Shown here piece after piece: positions 1-5,028 of a stretch of DNA of 5,028 nt. Under the pieces are notes generated by a model, which was given only the letters and a program-made list of their open reading frames with translations, had not been told where the DNA came from and searched no databases. Source of the DNA: a bacterium (GTDB lineage Bacteria > Desulfobacterota > GWC2-55-46 > S146-80 > JALXFI01); NCBI GenBank assembly GCA_027069035.1, contig JALXFI010000284.1, forward strand, positions 1 to 5,028, given 5' to 3'. The translations under genes were made by a program, and so were the position numbers. Every line of letters begins with the position of its first letter. The first letter of the stretch is position 1.

Positions 1-44
1 ACTACATCGCGGCCCCCAATCTTAAACTCAGTGTTTTCAAACAC
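1..44 (-). CDS. Start of an unidentified protein, cut by the left window edge
   Basis: A reading frame opens with GTG at 44-42 and continues without a stop to the edge, giving MFENTEFKIGGRDV plus two bases of the next codon. The main support is a near-perfect Shine-Dalgarno sequence, AAGGAGG, five bases upstream of the GTG, in a region with no competing ATG. The gene has the same orientation as the two kinases and begins 180 bases after the hybrid kinase stop, with repeats between, so it may have its own promoter. Fourteen residues are too few to name a family, and no function is proposed. An inverted repeat, GTGTTT/AAACAC (31-44), covers the start codon and the next few codons. The alternative is a chance GTG after a chance ribosome-binding site; the strength of that site makes this less likely. 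Confidence 0.6.
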   Translation of the reverse strand, partial: MFENTEFKIGGRDV

Positions 45-49
45 TTTTA

Positions 50-56
50 CCTCCTT
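50..56 (-). promoter_or_regulatory. Strong ribosome binding site of the left-edge gene
   Basis: The minus strand reads AAGGAGG, a seven-base match to the anti-Shine-Dalgarno sequence, with five bases before the GTG at 44-42. It is the main argument that a real gene starts here, and it selects the GTG as start. Confidence 0.6.
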
Positions 57-93
57 CAATTAAGAAAAGTGTCAAAGTCAGGAAAAACACTTT

Positions 94-126
94 AACCACT
101 GAGAACACTGAGATCACTGAAGAAAA
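94..126 (+). repeat. 9-bp tandem array, inverted relative to the 177-206 array
   Basis: After AAC come three consecutive 9-base units: CACTGAGAA (97-105), CACTGAGAT (106-114) and CACTGAAGA (115-123), followed by AAA. The same unit type occurs on the opposite strand at 177-206 and 3581-3619, so this array and the one at 177-206 form an imperfect inverted repeat around a 50-base spacer (127-176). The block is noncoding and lies between the hybrid kinase stop and the left-edge gene. It looks like a member of a dispersed intergenic repeat family; its role is unknown. Confidence 0.75.
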
Positions 127-141
127 CCTTCTATTATCCAT

Positions 142-155
142 CTGTAACCCGTAAC
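142..155 (+). repeat. Two-unit 7-bp repeat, left copy
   Basis: CTGTAAC (142-148) is followed directly by CCGTAAC (149-155). These match the pattern of the four-unit 7-base array at 3546-3573, and in both places the 7-base block precedes the 9-base block in the plus direction. Two units alone would be weak. The support comes from the conserved order and orientation relative to the neighbouring 9-base array and kinase stop codon. Confidence 0.5.
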
Positions 156-176
156 ACTTTGTGGCTTGCGCCATGA

Positions 177-206
177 TTTTCAGTGTCTTCTGTGTATTCT
201 GTGGTT
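177..206 (-). repeat. 9-bp tandem array downstream of the hybrid kinase
   Basis: On the minus strand this reads AAC, then CACAGAATA (203-195), CACAGAAGA (194-186) and CACTGAAAA (185-177). It matches 3590-3619 at 28 of 30 positions. The similarity continues, more weakly, through an A-rich stretch and a GGGGTGCAGTCC segment up to the hybrid kinase stop codon. Compared over 177-227 and 3590-3640 without gaps, 42 of 51 positions agree. The block follows the kinase stop by 18 bases and could lie in its 3' untranslated region. It pairs imperfectly with 94-126. Confidence 0.8.
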
Positions 207-224
207 TAAAAAGGGGTGCAGTCC

Positions 225-3200
225 CTATTTTTCCAGGACCTCTCGCAGTTTCTTGGTAAGTTTTACTATCGAAAGCGGTTTTTGGATAAATCCAAACCCG
301 GGTTTATTCATATCCTCTTTAAATGGTATATCGTTTGTATAACCCGACATAAATATAACCTTTGCTGCGGGGCAGAAAGATAAAAACCTTTCAGAGAGTT
401 CTTTGCCGTTCATCCCCGGCATCACAATATCCGTGAGCAAAAGGTCTATACCGCCTTTATAAGACTTTATCTGCTCTATCGCATCCTCACCGTCTGAAGC
501 CTTTAATACATTGTATCCAAGGGGCGTCAGTATATCGATAAGCAACTGGCGGATCGACGGCTCGTCTTCAACGATCATTACAGTTTCTGTGCCTCCCTTA
601 AGCCCCAAAGGTTTGGTTTCCTCATGGATTACAAAATCCTTTTTAACAACAGGCAGATATATCTTAAAAACACTCCCTTTTGAAGGCTCGCTATAGACAT
701 CTATAAAGCCTTTATGTTGATTTACGATCCCGAATACCGTTGCCAGACCAAGCCCCGTGCCCTCACCCGTTCCCTTTGTGGTAAAAAACGGTTCAAATAT
801 CCTCTCCTTTAACTCATGGCTCATACCTTCTCCCGTATCACTTACAGAAAGCATTACATAACACCCGGGTTTTGCACCCTCAAACATCTTTACATCTTTA
901 TCGGCAAATTTAACATCTTTTGTTTCTATTGTTAACTCTCCGCCCGAGGGCATGGCATCACGAGCGTTTACAACAAGGTTCATAAGTATCTGCTCTATCT
1001 GTGTCCGATCAGCCATCACATTCTTTACAGGCAAGTCCGTCCTTATCCGAAGCGCTATATCTTCCCTTATTACCCTCTTTAGCATATTAGCCATATCGTT
1101 CACGATGTTATTGATATTGTCCACCTTGATATTAAGTATCTGTTTCCGGCTGTATGCCAGAAGCTGACGGGTAAGCATTGCCGCCCTTTCACCGGAATTC
1201 TTGATTATATTAAGGTTACCCCATATGGGACTGTTTTCCTCAGTCTTCATAAGCGCAAGCTCGCAATGCCCGATAATGGCCGAAAGTATATTGTTAAAAT
1301 CATGCGCAACACCGCCTGCAAGCCGCCCTATAGACTCCATCTTCTGCGCCTGCAAGAGCTGTCCTTCAAGCTCCTTATGGGCGGTGATATCATCAATGGT
1401 AACAATGATTTTCTTCCATGAATCCTCATAACCGGGGGGGATCAACCATTTAAGCACAACATAATTTTTAGTCCCGTCAAGGGTCTTTGTTTCGGCTTCC
1501 ATCTCACAGATTTGATTGCCTTCAAAAATGGCAACAAGCTCTTCCTTAAACACCTTAAAGGATTCCTCTGTAAATATCTTATCAAGTCCTGCTAAGAGTT
1601 CGTCTTTATCTTTAGCCTTATATATCTTAAGTGTGGCATTGTTAACATCCAGAATCTTTACCATAGAGGCGCACTCCTTCACCTTTTCAGGATATTCATC
1701 AAGATATTTTCTTAGGTCTTTTACGCCGGATGCCTTCATCGCATCAAAATATCTCTTTATATCGGAAAAATCCTCTTCCCATATGGATATGGGCGAGTTT
1801 TCAAATATACTCCTGTACCGTTCTCTGCTCTCAACAAGGGCATCCTCCGCATGCCTGCGTCTGGTAACATCCCTGAAGCTCCATACCCTGCCGATAATTG
1901 CCCCGCCTACCTTTTGGGGAAGGGAATAACGTTCAAATATCCTGCCGTCTCTAAACTCTATGGTATCAAAACTTTTCTCCTCAGGTCTTGAATAAAGTTC
2001 CCTTACTTTTTTAAGAAAACCATCCGGGTCTTTCAACTGATCAAGCACAAACGAGAGCGCTGCATTATCATCACGAGACCGGGCAACAGAATCGGGTATA
2101 TGCCACATCTCAAGAAAGCGTTTATTAAAACTCACCATCCTGCCTGTTCTGTCTACAACAAGTATGCCGTCCGCCGTAGCATCAAGTGTAGCACTGATAA
2201 AAGAAAAAGACCGTTTAAGCTCTCTTTCGGCATGTTTTAATTCTGTAATATCCCTTCCTATAGAAACAAAATTAACTATACTCCCATTTGAGTCTGCAAT
2301 CGGGGTTATTGTTTTTTCAAGGTAATAAAGCTCTCCGTTCTTTTTTTTGTTTGCAAAAACAGTATGAAACGGGTTACCGGAGAGTATGGTCTCCCACAAA
2401 AGCTCATAAAAAACCTTGTCATGTTCGCCTGATTTGACAATGTTCGGTTTCCTGCCTATCGCCTCTTCCTTTGTATATCCGGTAAGTTTCTCAAATGCAG
2501 GGTTTACATACTCTATAAGACCGTCTTTATCTGTAATAAAGATGCTGTCGGGTGTCCGTTCAATAACGCTTGAAAGTTTGCTGAGTTCCCTCTCAGCCCT
2601 TCTCTTTTCCGTTACATCGTGGAATACAAGAACGGCGCCTGTAACCTCGCCTTGCATATTCTTTATCGGAGCGCCACTGTCATCGATCGGTATCTCTCCA
2701 CCGTCTTTAGATATAAGCACCGTATGATTTGCAAGCCCCACAACGACCCCGGTCTCTCTTATCTTGTCCAATGGACTTTCCACCGGATTGCCCGTCTCTT
2801 CGCTCACTATCTTAAAAACATCCTTAAGAGGCCTGCCCAATGCATCTTTATGAGCCCAGCCTGTCAGCCGCTCCGCAACAGGATTTAAAAATCTTATATT
2901 GCCTAAAGGATCCGTCGCAATAACCGCATCGCCTATGCTTTTAAGCGTTGTAGAGAGCCACTCTTCACTTTCCTTTAGTCGCTTCTCCATCCTGTGTTTA
3001 TAGAGCGCCATCTCTATCGTGCTTCTAAGTTCCTTCTCATCAAATGGTTTTACTATGTAACCAAAAGGTTCCGCCATCTTTGCCCTTGAAAGGGTCTTCT
3101 CATCCGCATAGGCCGTAAGATAGACCACGGGAATGTTGTAAGACTTAAGTATGTCCATAGCGGTTTTGATGCCGTTTTTTTTGCCCTGAAGCACGATATC

Positions 3201-3374
3201 CATAAGGACAAGATCAGGGGCTACATCTTTTATCTTATCAATGGCATCTTCGCCCATGGAAAAGATCGCCGGCACATTGTATCCCATATCCTCAAGCGAC
3301 CTCTTTATATCCTCCGCTACGATCCTCTCATCCTCGACAATCATTATTCTTGGCATTGTTTTTGACGTTCCCAT
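225..3374 (-). CDS. Cytoplasmic hybrid histidine kinase, REC-PAS4-HisKA-HATPase-REC
   Basis: A 1049-residue soluble hybrid sensor kinase. The N-terminal receiver (about 8-128) has the acidic pair E14/D15, phosphoacceptor D59, T87 and K109. Four PAS-type regions follow (about 137-257, 265-378, 389-505, 516-665). Each ends in a DVT or DIT motif and is joined to the next by a charged helical linker ([16 protein letters not shown] and similar). The fourth is divergent, with an insert around [20 protein letters not shown]. The HisKA domain (about 669-745) carries [12 protein letters not shown] with H691 as the likely phosphorylated histidine. The ATPase domain (about 783-910) has the N box [10 protein letters not shown], the G1 box DTGEGM and the G2 box [13 protein letters not shown]-terminal receiver (about 931-1046) has acidic D937, phosphoacceptor D982 and K1032. 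All catalytic residues look intact. No membrane segment or output domain is seen, so the signal is probably intracellular and the target is elsewhere. ATG at 3374 is chosen because AGGGG lies seven bases upstream. A TTG at 3380 adds two residues but sits one base from that site; the ATG at 3356 ([10 protein letters not shown]) has only a weak one. Confidence 0.95.
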   Translation of the reverse strand: MGTSKTMPRIMIVEDERIVAEDIKRSLEDMGYNVPAIFSMGEDAIDKIKDVAPDLVLMDIVLQGKKNGIKTAMDILKSYNIPVVYLTAYADEKTLSRAKMAEPFGYIVKPFDEKELRSTIEMALYKHRMEKRLKESEEWLSTTLKSIGDAVIATDPLGNIRFLNPVAERLTGWAHKDALGRPLKDVFKIVSEETGNPVESPLDKIRETGVVVGLANHTVLISKDGGEIPIDDSGAPIKNMQGEVTGAVLVFHDVTEKRRAERELSKLSSVIERTPDSIFITDKDGLIEYVNPAFEKLTGYTKEEAIGRKPNIVKSGEHDKVFYELLWETILSGNPFHTVFANKKKNGELYYLEKTITPIADSNGSIVNFVSIGRDITELKHAERELKRSFSFISATLDATADGILVVDRTGRMVSFNKRFLEMWHIPDSVARSRDDNAALSFVLDQLKDPDGFLKKVRELYSRPEEKSFDTIEFRDGRIFERYSLPQKVGGAIIGRVWSFRDVTRRRHAEDALVESRERYRSIFENSPISIWEEDFSDIKRYFDAMKASGVKDLRKYLDEYPEKVKECASMVKILDVNNATLKIYKAKDKDELLAGLDKIFTEESFKVFKEELVAIFEGNQICEMEAETKTLDGTKNYVVLKWLIPPGYEDSWKKIIVTIDDITAHKELEGQLLQAQKMESIGRLAGGVAHDFNNILSAIIGHCELALMKTEENSPIWGNLNIIKNSGERAAMLTRQLLAYSRKQILNIKVDNINNIVNDMANMLKRVIREDIALRIRTDLPVKNVMADRTQIEQILMNLVVNARDAMPSGGELTIETKDVKFADKDVKMFEGAKPGCYVMLSVSDTGEGMSHELKERIFEPFFTTKGTGEGTGLGLATVFGIVNQHKGFIDVYSEPSKGSVFKIYLPVVKKDFVIHEETKPLGLKGGTETVMIVEDEPSIRQLLIDILTPLGYNVLKASDGEDAIEQIKSYKGGIDLLLTDIVMPGMNGKELSERFLSFCPAAKVIFMSGYTNDIPFKEDMNKPGFGFIQKPLSIVKLTKKLREVLEK

Positions 3375-3381
3375 ACCCAAA

Positions 3382-3386
3382 CCCCT
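3382..3386 (-). promoter_or_regulatory. Ribosome binding site deciding the hybrid kinase start
   Basis: The minus strand carries AGGGG, seven bases before the ATG at 3374. The site is well spaced for that ATG and far too close for the upstream in-frame TTG at 3380, so it decides the start. Confidence 0.55.
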
Positions 3387-3398
3387 GTTAAATATTGA

Positions 3399-3443
3399 TC
3401 AACTTTTTTCCTTAAATCTTATCTTAAATGTAGTTCCGTTTTT
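3399..3443 (-). pseudogene. C-terminal remnant of a lost HisKA_2-type histidine kinase
   Basis: The minus strand encodes KNGTTFKIRFKEKS followed by TGA. The intact upstream kinase ends KNGTVFKIRFQEKA and TGA. Ten of 14 residues are identical, the stop codons align, and 33 of 45 bases agree without gaps, with many of the differences at third codon positions. This is the last strand of the HATPase domain, where kinases of this family carry an NGTxFxIxF motif. Immediately upstream the frame is closed by a TGA (3446-3444) inside the 9-bp repeat unit CACTGAAAA (3449-3441), so the homology stops at a repeat boundary. The remnant stop lies 24 bases before the hybrid kinase ATG, a spacing typical of operon partners. 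The likely explanation is a third kinase gene directly upstream of the hybrid kinase that was deleted down to its tail. Partial duplication of the neighbour's 3' end is the alternative. Confidence 0.7.
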
Positions 3444-3449
3444 TCAGTG
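3441..3449 (-). repeat. Single 9-bp repeat unit at the remnant junction
   Basis: The minus strand reads CACTGAAAA, identical to units at 177-185 and 3590-3598. On the plus strand the 11-base string TTTTTTCAGTG (3439-3449) recurs exactly at 3588-3598. The unit abuts and overlaps the first codon of the kinase remnant, so it marks the likely rearrangement breakpoint. A single unit could be chance, but its exact placement at the end of the coding homology supports it. Confidence 0.5.
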
Positions 3450-3478
3450 TAAATCCGTATCCTAAAAAACAATTTAGC

Positions 3479-3508
3479 CGCGGATAAAAGCGGATGCACG
3501 CGGATTAT
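3479..3508 (+). repeat. 10-bp tandem array
   Basis: Three consecutive 10-base units share the core GCGGAT at fixed phase: CGCGGATAAA (3479-3488), AGCGGATGCA (3489-3498) and CGCGGATTAT (3499-3508). The block is noncoding and lies between the two kinases. It resembles short GCGGAT-rich intergenic repeats that I recall from other environmental bacteria. No second copy is visible in the left intergenic region. Function unknown. Confidence 0.7.
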
Positions 3509-3545
3509 CAATTCGTTCTATATAAAGCAGTGGCATATTTTTGGT

Positions 3546-3573
3546 CTGCAACTCGCAACTTGCAACCCGAAAC
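3546..3573 (+). repeat. Four-unit 7-bp tandem array, right copy
   Basis: Consecutive 7-base units read CTGCAAC (3546-3552), TCGCAAC (3553-3559), TTGCAAC (3560-3566) and CCGAAAC (3567-3573), with consensus YYGYAAC. A two-unit version sits at 142-155. In both places it is followed on the plus strand by the 9-base array and then a kinase stop codon. Seven bases is not a multiple of the other unit lengths, so this is a separate repeat type within the composite. Confidence 0.7.
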
Positions 3574-3580
3574 ATCATGC

Positions 3581-3619
3581 ATCTCAGTTTTTTCAGTGCC
3601 TTCTGTGTATTCAGTGGTT
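3581..3619 (-). repeat. 9-bp tandem array downstream of the HisKA_2 kinase
   Basis: On the minus strand, after AAC, four 9-base units follow: CACTGAATA (3616-3608), CACAGAAGG (3607-3599), CACTGAAAA (3598-3590) and AACTGAGAT (3589-3581). It is a direct repeat of the 177-206 array, with 28 of 30 bases identical over the shared part. Between this array and the kinase stop codon are an A/T run and GGTCGCTGTCC (3627-3637), matching the GGGGTGCAGTCC segment at the other copy. It sits 24 bases beyond the kinase stop and is probably in its 3' untranslated region. Confidence 0.8.
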
Positions 3620-3643
3620 AAAAAACGGTCGCTGTCCTCATTT

Positions 3644-5028
3644 TCAGGCCTTCTCCTGAAACCTTATCTTAAATACCGTTCCATTCTTCCGTTCAAACCT
3701 TAACCTTCCCTTAAGCTGGTCTTCTACTAAGATTTTAACGAGATGGAGACCAAGCGTTTCCGTACTGTCCGGATCCAGCCCTTCCGGAAACCCTGTGCCA
3801 TTATCACTTACAACAAGTTCAACCTCATCCCTGCCCTTCTTTTTTAAGGATATCTTTATCCTTCCCTCTGCGCAATCGTAAAAGGCGTGTTTTAGAGAGT
3901 TGGATATAAGCTCGTTTATGATCAACCCGCACGGTATTGCAGTATCCAGCCCCAATGAGATGTCTTTTACATCCATCTCCAGCAACACCTTTTCCGAGTT
4001 AACACCATAGGTGCGATAGAGAGAGGTTATAAGATCCTTTATATAATCACTGAAATCTATGTTTGCAAAATCCCTTTTCGTATAGAGTTTCTCATGTATC
4101 ATCGCCATGGAAGCGATACGGTTTTGAGAGTCCTTAAGGACATTTATCACCCCCTCGTCTCTGGTATGTCTTGATTGAAGACTCAGCAGGCTCGATATTA
4201 TCTGAAGATTGTTCTTTACCCTGTGATGTATCTCCCTGAGAAGGACTTCCTTTTCTTTAAGGGATGCCTTTATCTTATTCTCTGCCCCCTTACGTTCGGT
4301 GATGTCAATGAGTGTGCTCTGCATTCCGATCATATTCCCCTCAATATCGGTAAGTGGCCTTGAGTTGTTCAATACAGTAATTATAGTGCCATCTTTTCTC
4401 TTCAATTTATGTTCATAGTTTATTATTCTTTCACCCGATAGTAGTTGTTCATGCGCCGGCAGAACAACAACGGGGTCTGCGTCCACATCCGGAATGCTCA
4501 TAGATAGCAATTCTTCCTTTGAGTACCCTAACAATTCGAGGCCTGCCTGATTAGAATCTATAAAATTCTTATTCCCGTCAAACACATATACTGCGGCAAC
4601 GCTCTCATCAAATATACCTCTATATTTCTCTTCGCTTTCCTTCAGAGATTCCTCCGCTTTTTTGTGCTCGGTGATATCTCTTGTGACCGCCAGCATAGCC
4701 GACACCTTGCCGTTTACATCAAAAAACGGCACGGCATGGCTTTCAAGCCACCTTTTAACCCCTTTTATGCCTTGAATCTCAAATGTTAAAACGCCGGATT
4801 CACCCTTCAAAACACCTTTTAGCAATCTTCTAAAGGCGGAGCGGTGTTCCTTTCTTATAAGCGGATAGATGGGTTTTCCTATAACCTCCTCCTTAGAGTC
4901 TGCGCCGACCATGGCAAGCCCCGCAGGGTTCATATCAAGAAGCGTTCCGTCAGGCGCAACTGTTTTTACACATTCGGGCTCAGATTCTACAATAGTTTTG
5001 TAGAGGGTCTCGCTCTCCTTAAGTTGAG
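3644..5028 (-). CDS. PAS-PAS-HisKA_2 sensor histidine kinase, 5' end beyond the window
   Basis: At least 460 residues are visible and the frame is open to the right edge, so the start is missing. The first in-frame ATG (4933) falls inside a PAS domain: the 31 codons before it (LKESETLYKTIVESEPE, then the strand APDGTLLDM) form that domain's normal N-terminus, so 4933 is not the start. Numbering from that methionine as 1, the first PAS ends with VTRDITEHKK near 82. A second PAS spans about 100-207 and ends LIDITERK. The HisKA_2 phosphoacceptor region (about 218-295) carries EIHHRVKNNLQIISSLLSLQ, with the histidine of HRVKNN as the likely phosphorylation site. The ATPase domain (about 318-426) has the N box INELISNSLKHAF, the G1 box SDNGTGFP, a short G2 region TLGLHLV, and the terminal NGTVFKIRF strand. 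HisKA_2 kinases typically signal to separate receivers, and none is fused here. The hybrid kinase downstream starts with a receiver and is a plausible partner. No membrane segment is visible, but the missing N-terminus could hold more sensor domains or an anchor. Confidence 0.93.
   Translation of the reverse strand, partial: QLKESETLYKTIVESEPECVKTVAPDGTLLDMNPAGLAMVGADSKEEVIGKPIYPLIRKEHRSAFRRLLKGVLKGESGVLTFEIQGIKGVKRWLESHAVPFFDVNGKVSAMLAVTRDITEHKKAEESLKESEEKYRGIFDESVAAVYVFDGNKNFIDSNQAGLELLGYSKEELLSMSIPDVDADPVVVLPAHEQLLSGERIINYEHKLKRKDGTIITVLNNSRPLTDIEGNMIGMQSTLIDITERKGAENKIKASLKEKEVLLREIHHRVKNNLQIISSLLSLQSRHTRDEGVINVLKDSQNRIASMAMIHEKLYTKRDFANIDFSDYIKDLITSLYRTYGVNSEKVLLEMDVKDISLGLDTAIPCGLIINELISNSLKHAFYDCAEGRIKISLKKKGRDEVELVVSDNGTGFPEGLDPDSTETLGLHLVKILVEDQLKGRLRFERKNGTVFKIRFQEKA

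Noticed and set aside
70..75. TTGACA on the minus strand, a perfect -35 hexamer upstream of the left-edge gene
   Set aside because: A -10 at normal spacing would fall in the AAGGAGG/GTAAAA region with no TATAAT-like match and would start transcription at or after the start codon. It was treated as chance.
66..93. AAAGTGT (66-72) and ACACTTT (87-93) inverted repeat as a hairpin or operator
   Set aside because: It is seven AT-rich base pairs with a 14-base loop, in a region already rich in CACTTT-like words. It cannot be told from chance.
207..227. Terminator-like GGG...CCC followed by five T after the hybrid kinase stop, and a similar T-run after the upstream kinase (3620-3637)
   Set aside because: The possible stems are only two to four base pairs, too weak for a Rho-independent terminator. 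The similarity between the two places is better explained by the shared repeat module.
511..2888. Several plus-strand open frames of 60-140 codons within the kinase genes
   Set aside because: They lie antisense to strongly conserved domains, show no family-like sequence and lack convincing ribosome-binding sites. They are shadows of the kinase coding sequence.
3378..3380. TTG as the hybrid kinase start, adding two residues
   Set aside because: The only Shine-Dalgarno-like sequence lies one base from this codon, too close to use, whereas it is ideally spaced for the ATG at 3374.
3519..3551. TTGCAG and TATATA on the minus strand as a promoter for the hybrid kinase
   Set aside because: The gap between the hexamers is about 21 bases, beyond normal sigma-70 spacing, and the TTGCAG is part of the 7-bp repeat array.
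3479..3619. CRISPR array
   Set aside because: The units are 7-10 bases, contiguous and degenerate. There are no spacers of uniform length and no cas genes.

Overview
The window is a slice of bacterial chromosome carrying two-component signalling genes, all on the minus strand. From right to left it holds three things. The first is the 3' part of a PAS-PAS-HisKA_2 sensor histidine kinase, whose 5' end lies beyond the right edge. The second is a complete large hybrid histidine kinase (REC-PAS-PAS-PAS-PAS-HisKA-HATPase-REC, 1049 aa from the preferred start). The third is the first 14 codons of an unidentified gene running off the left edge. No transmembrane segment is visible in either kinase, so both look cytoplasmic. 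The moderately AT-leaning DNA, the multi-PAS kinases and the style of the intergenic repeats suggest an environmental Gram-negative bacterium, for example of the Nitrospirota or the former Deltaproteobacteria. That placement is a weak inference, because no phylogenetic marker is present.

The two intergenic stretches (45-224 and 3375-3643) are the least ordinary part. Both are built from short, phase-locked tandem motifs: a 7-bp family (consensus YYGYAAC), a 9-bp family (CACTGAAAA / CACAGAATA type) and, in the right one only, a 10-bp family (CGCGGATAAA type). The 7-bp and 9-bp blocks occur in the same order and orientation just downstream of the stop codons of both kinases, forming a composite direct repeat. 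A further inverted 9-bp array lies at 94-126.

Between the two kinases, at 3399-3443, there is a short coding remnant. It is the last 14 codons plus stop of another HisKA_2-type kinase. It closely resembles the C-terminus of the upstream kinase and is fused abruptly to a 9-bp repeat unit. This suggests that a third kinase gene once sat directly upstream of the hybrid kinase and was removed, perhaps by recombination between repeats.

Functionally, the upstream HisKA_2 kinase could be a phosphodonor for the N-terminal receiver domain of the hybrid kinase, whose C-terminal receiver would take phosphate from its own HisKA domain. This wiring is inferred from gene order and domain types. No DNA-binding or enzymatic output domain is visible in the window.
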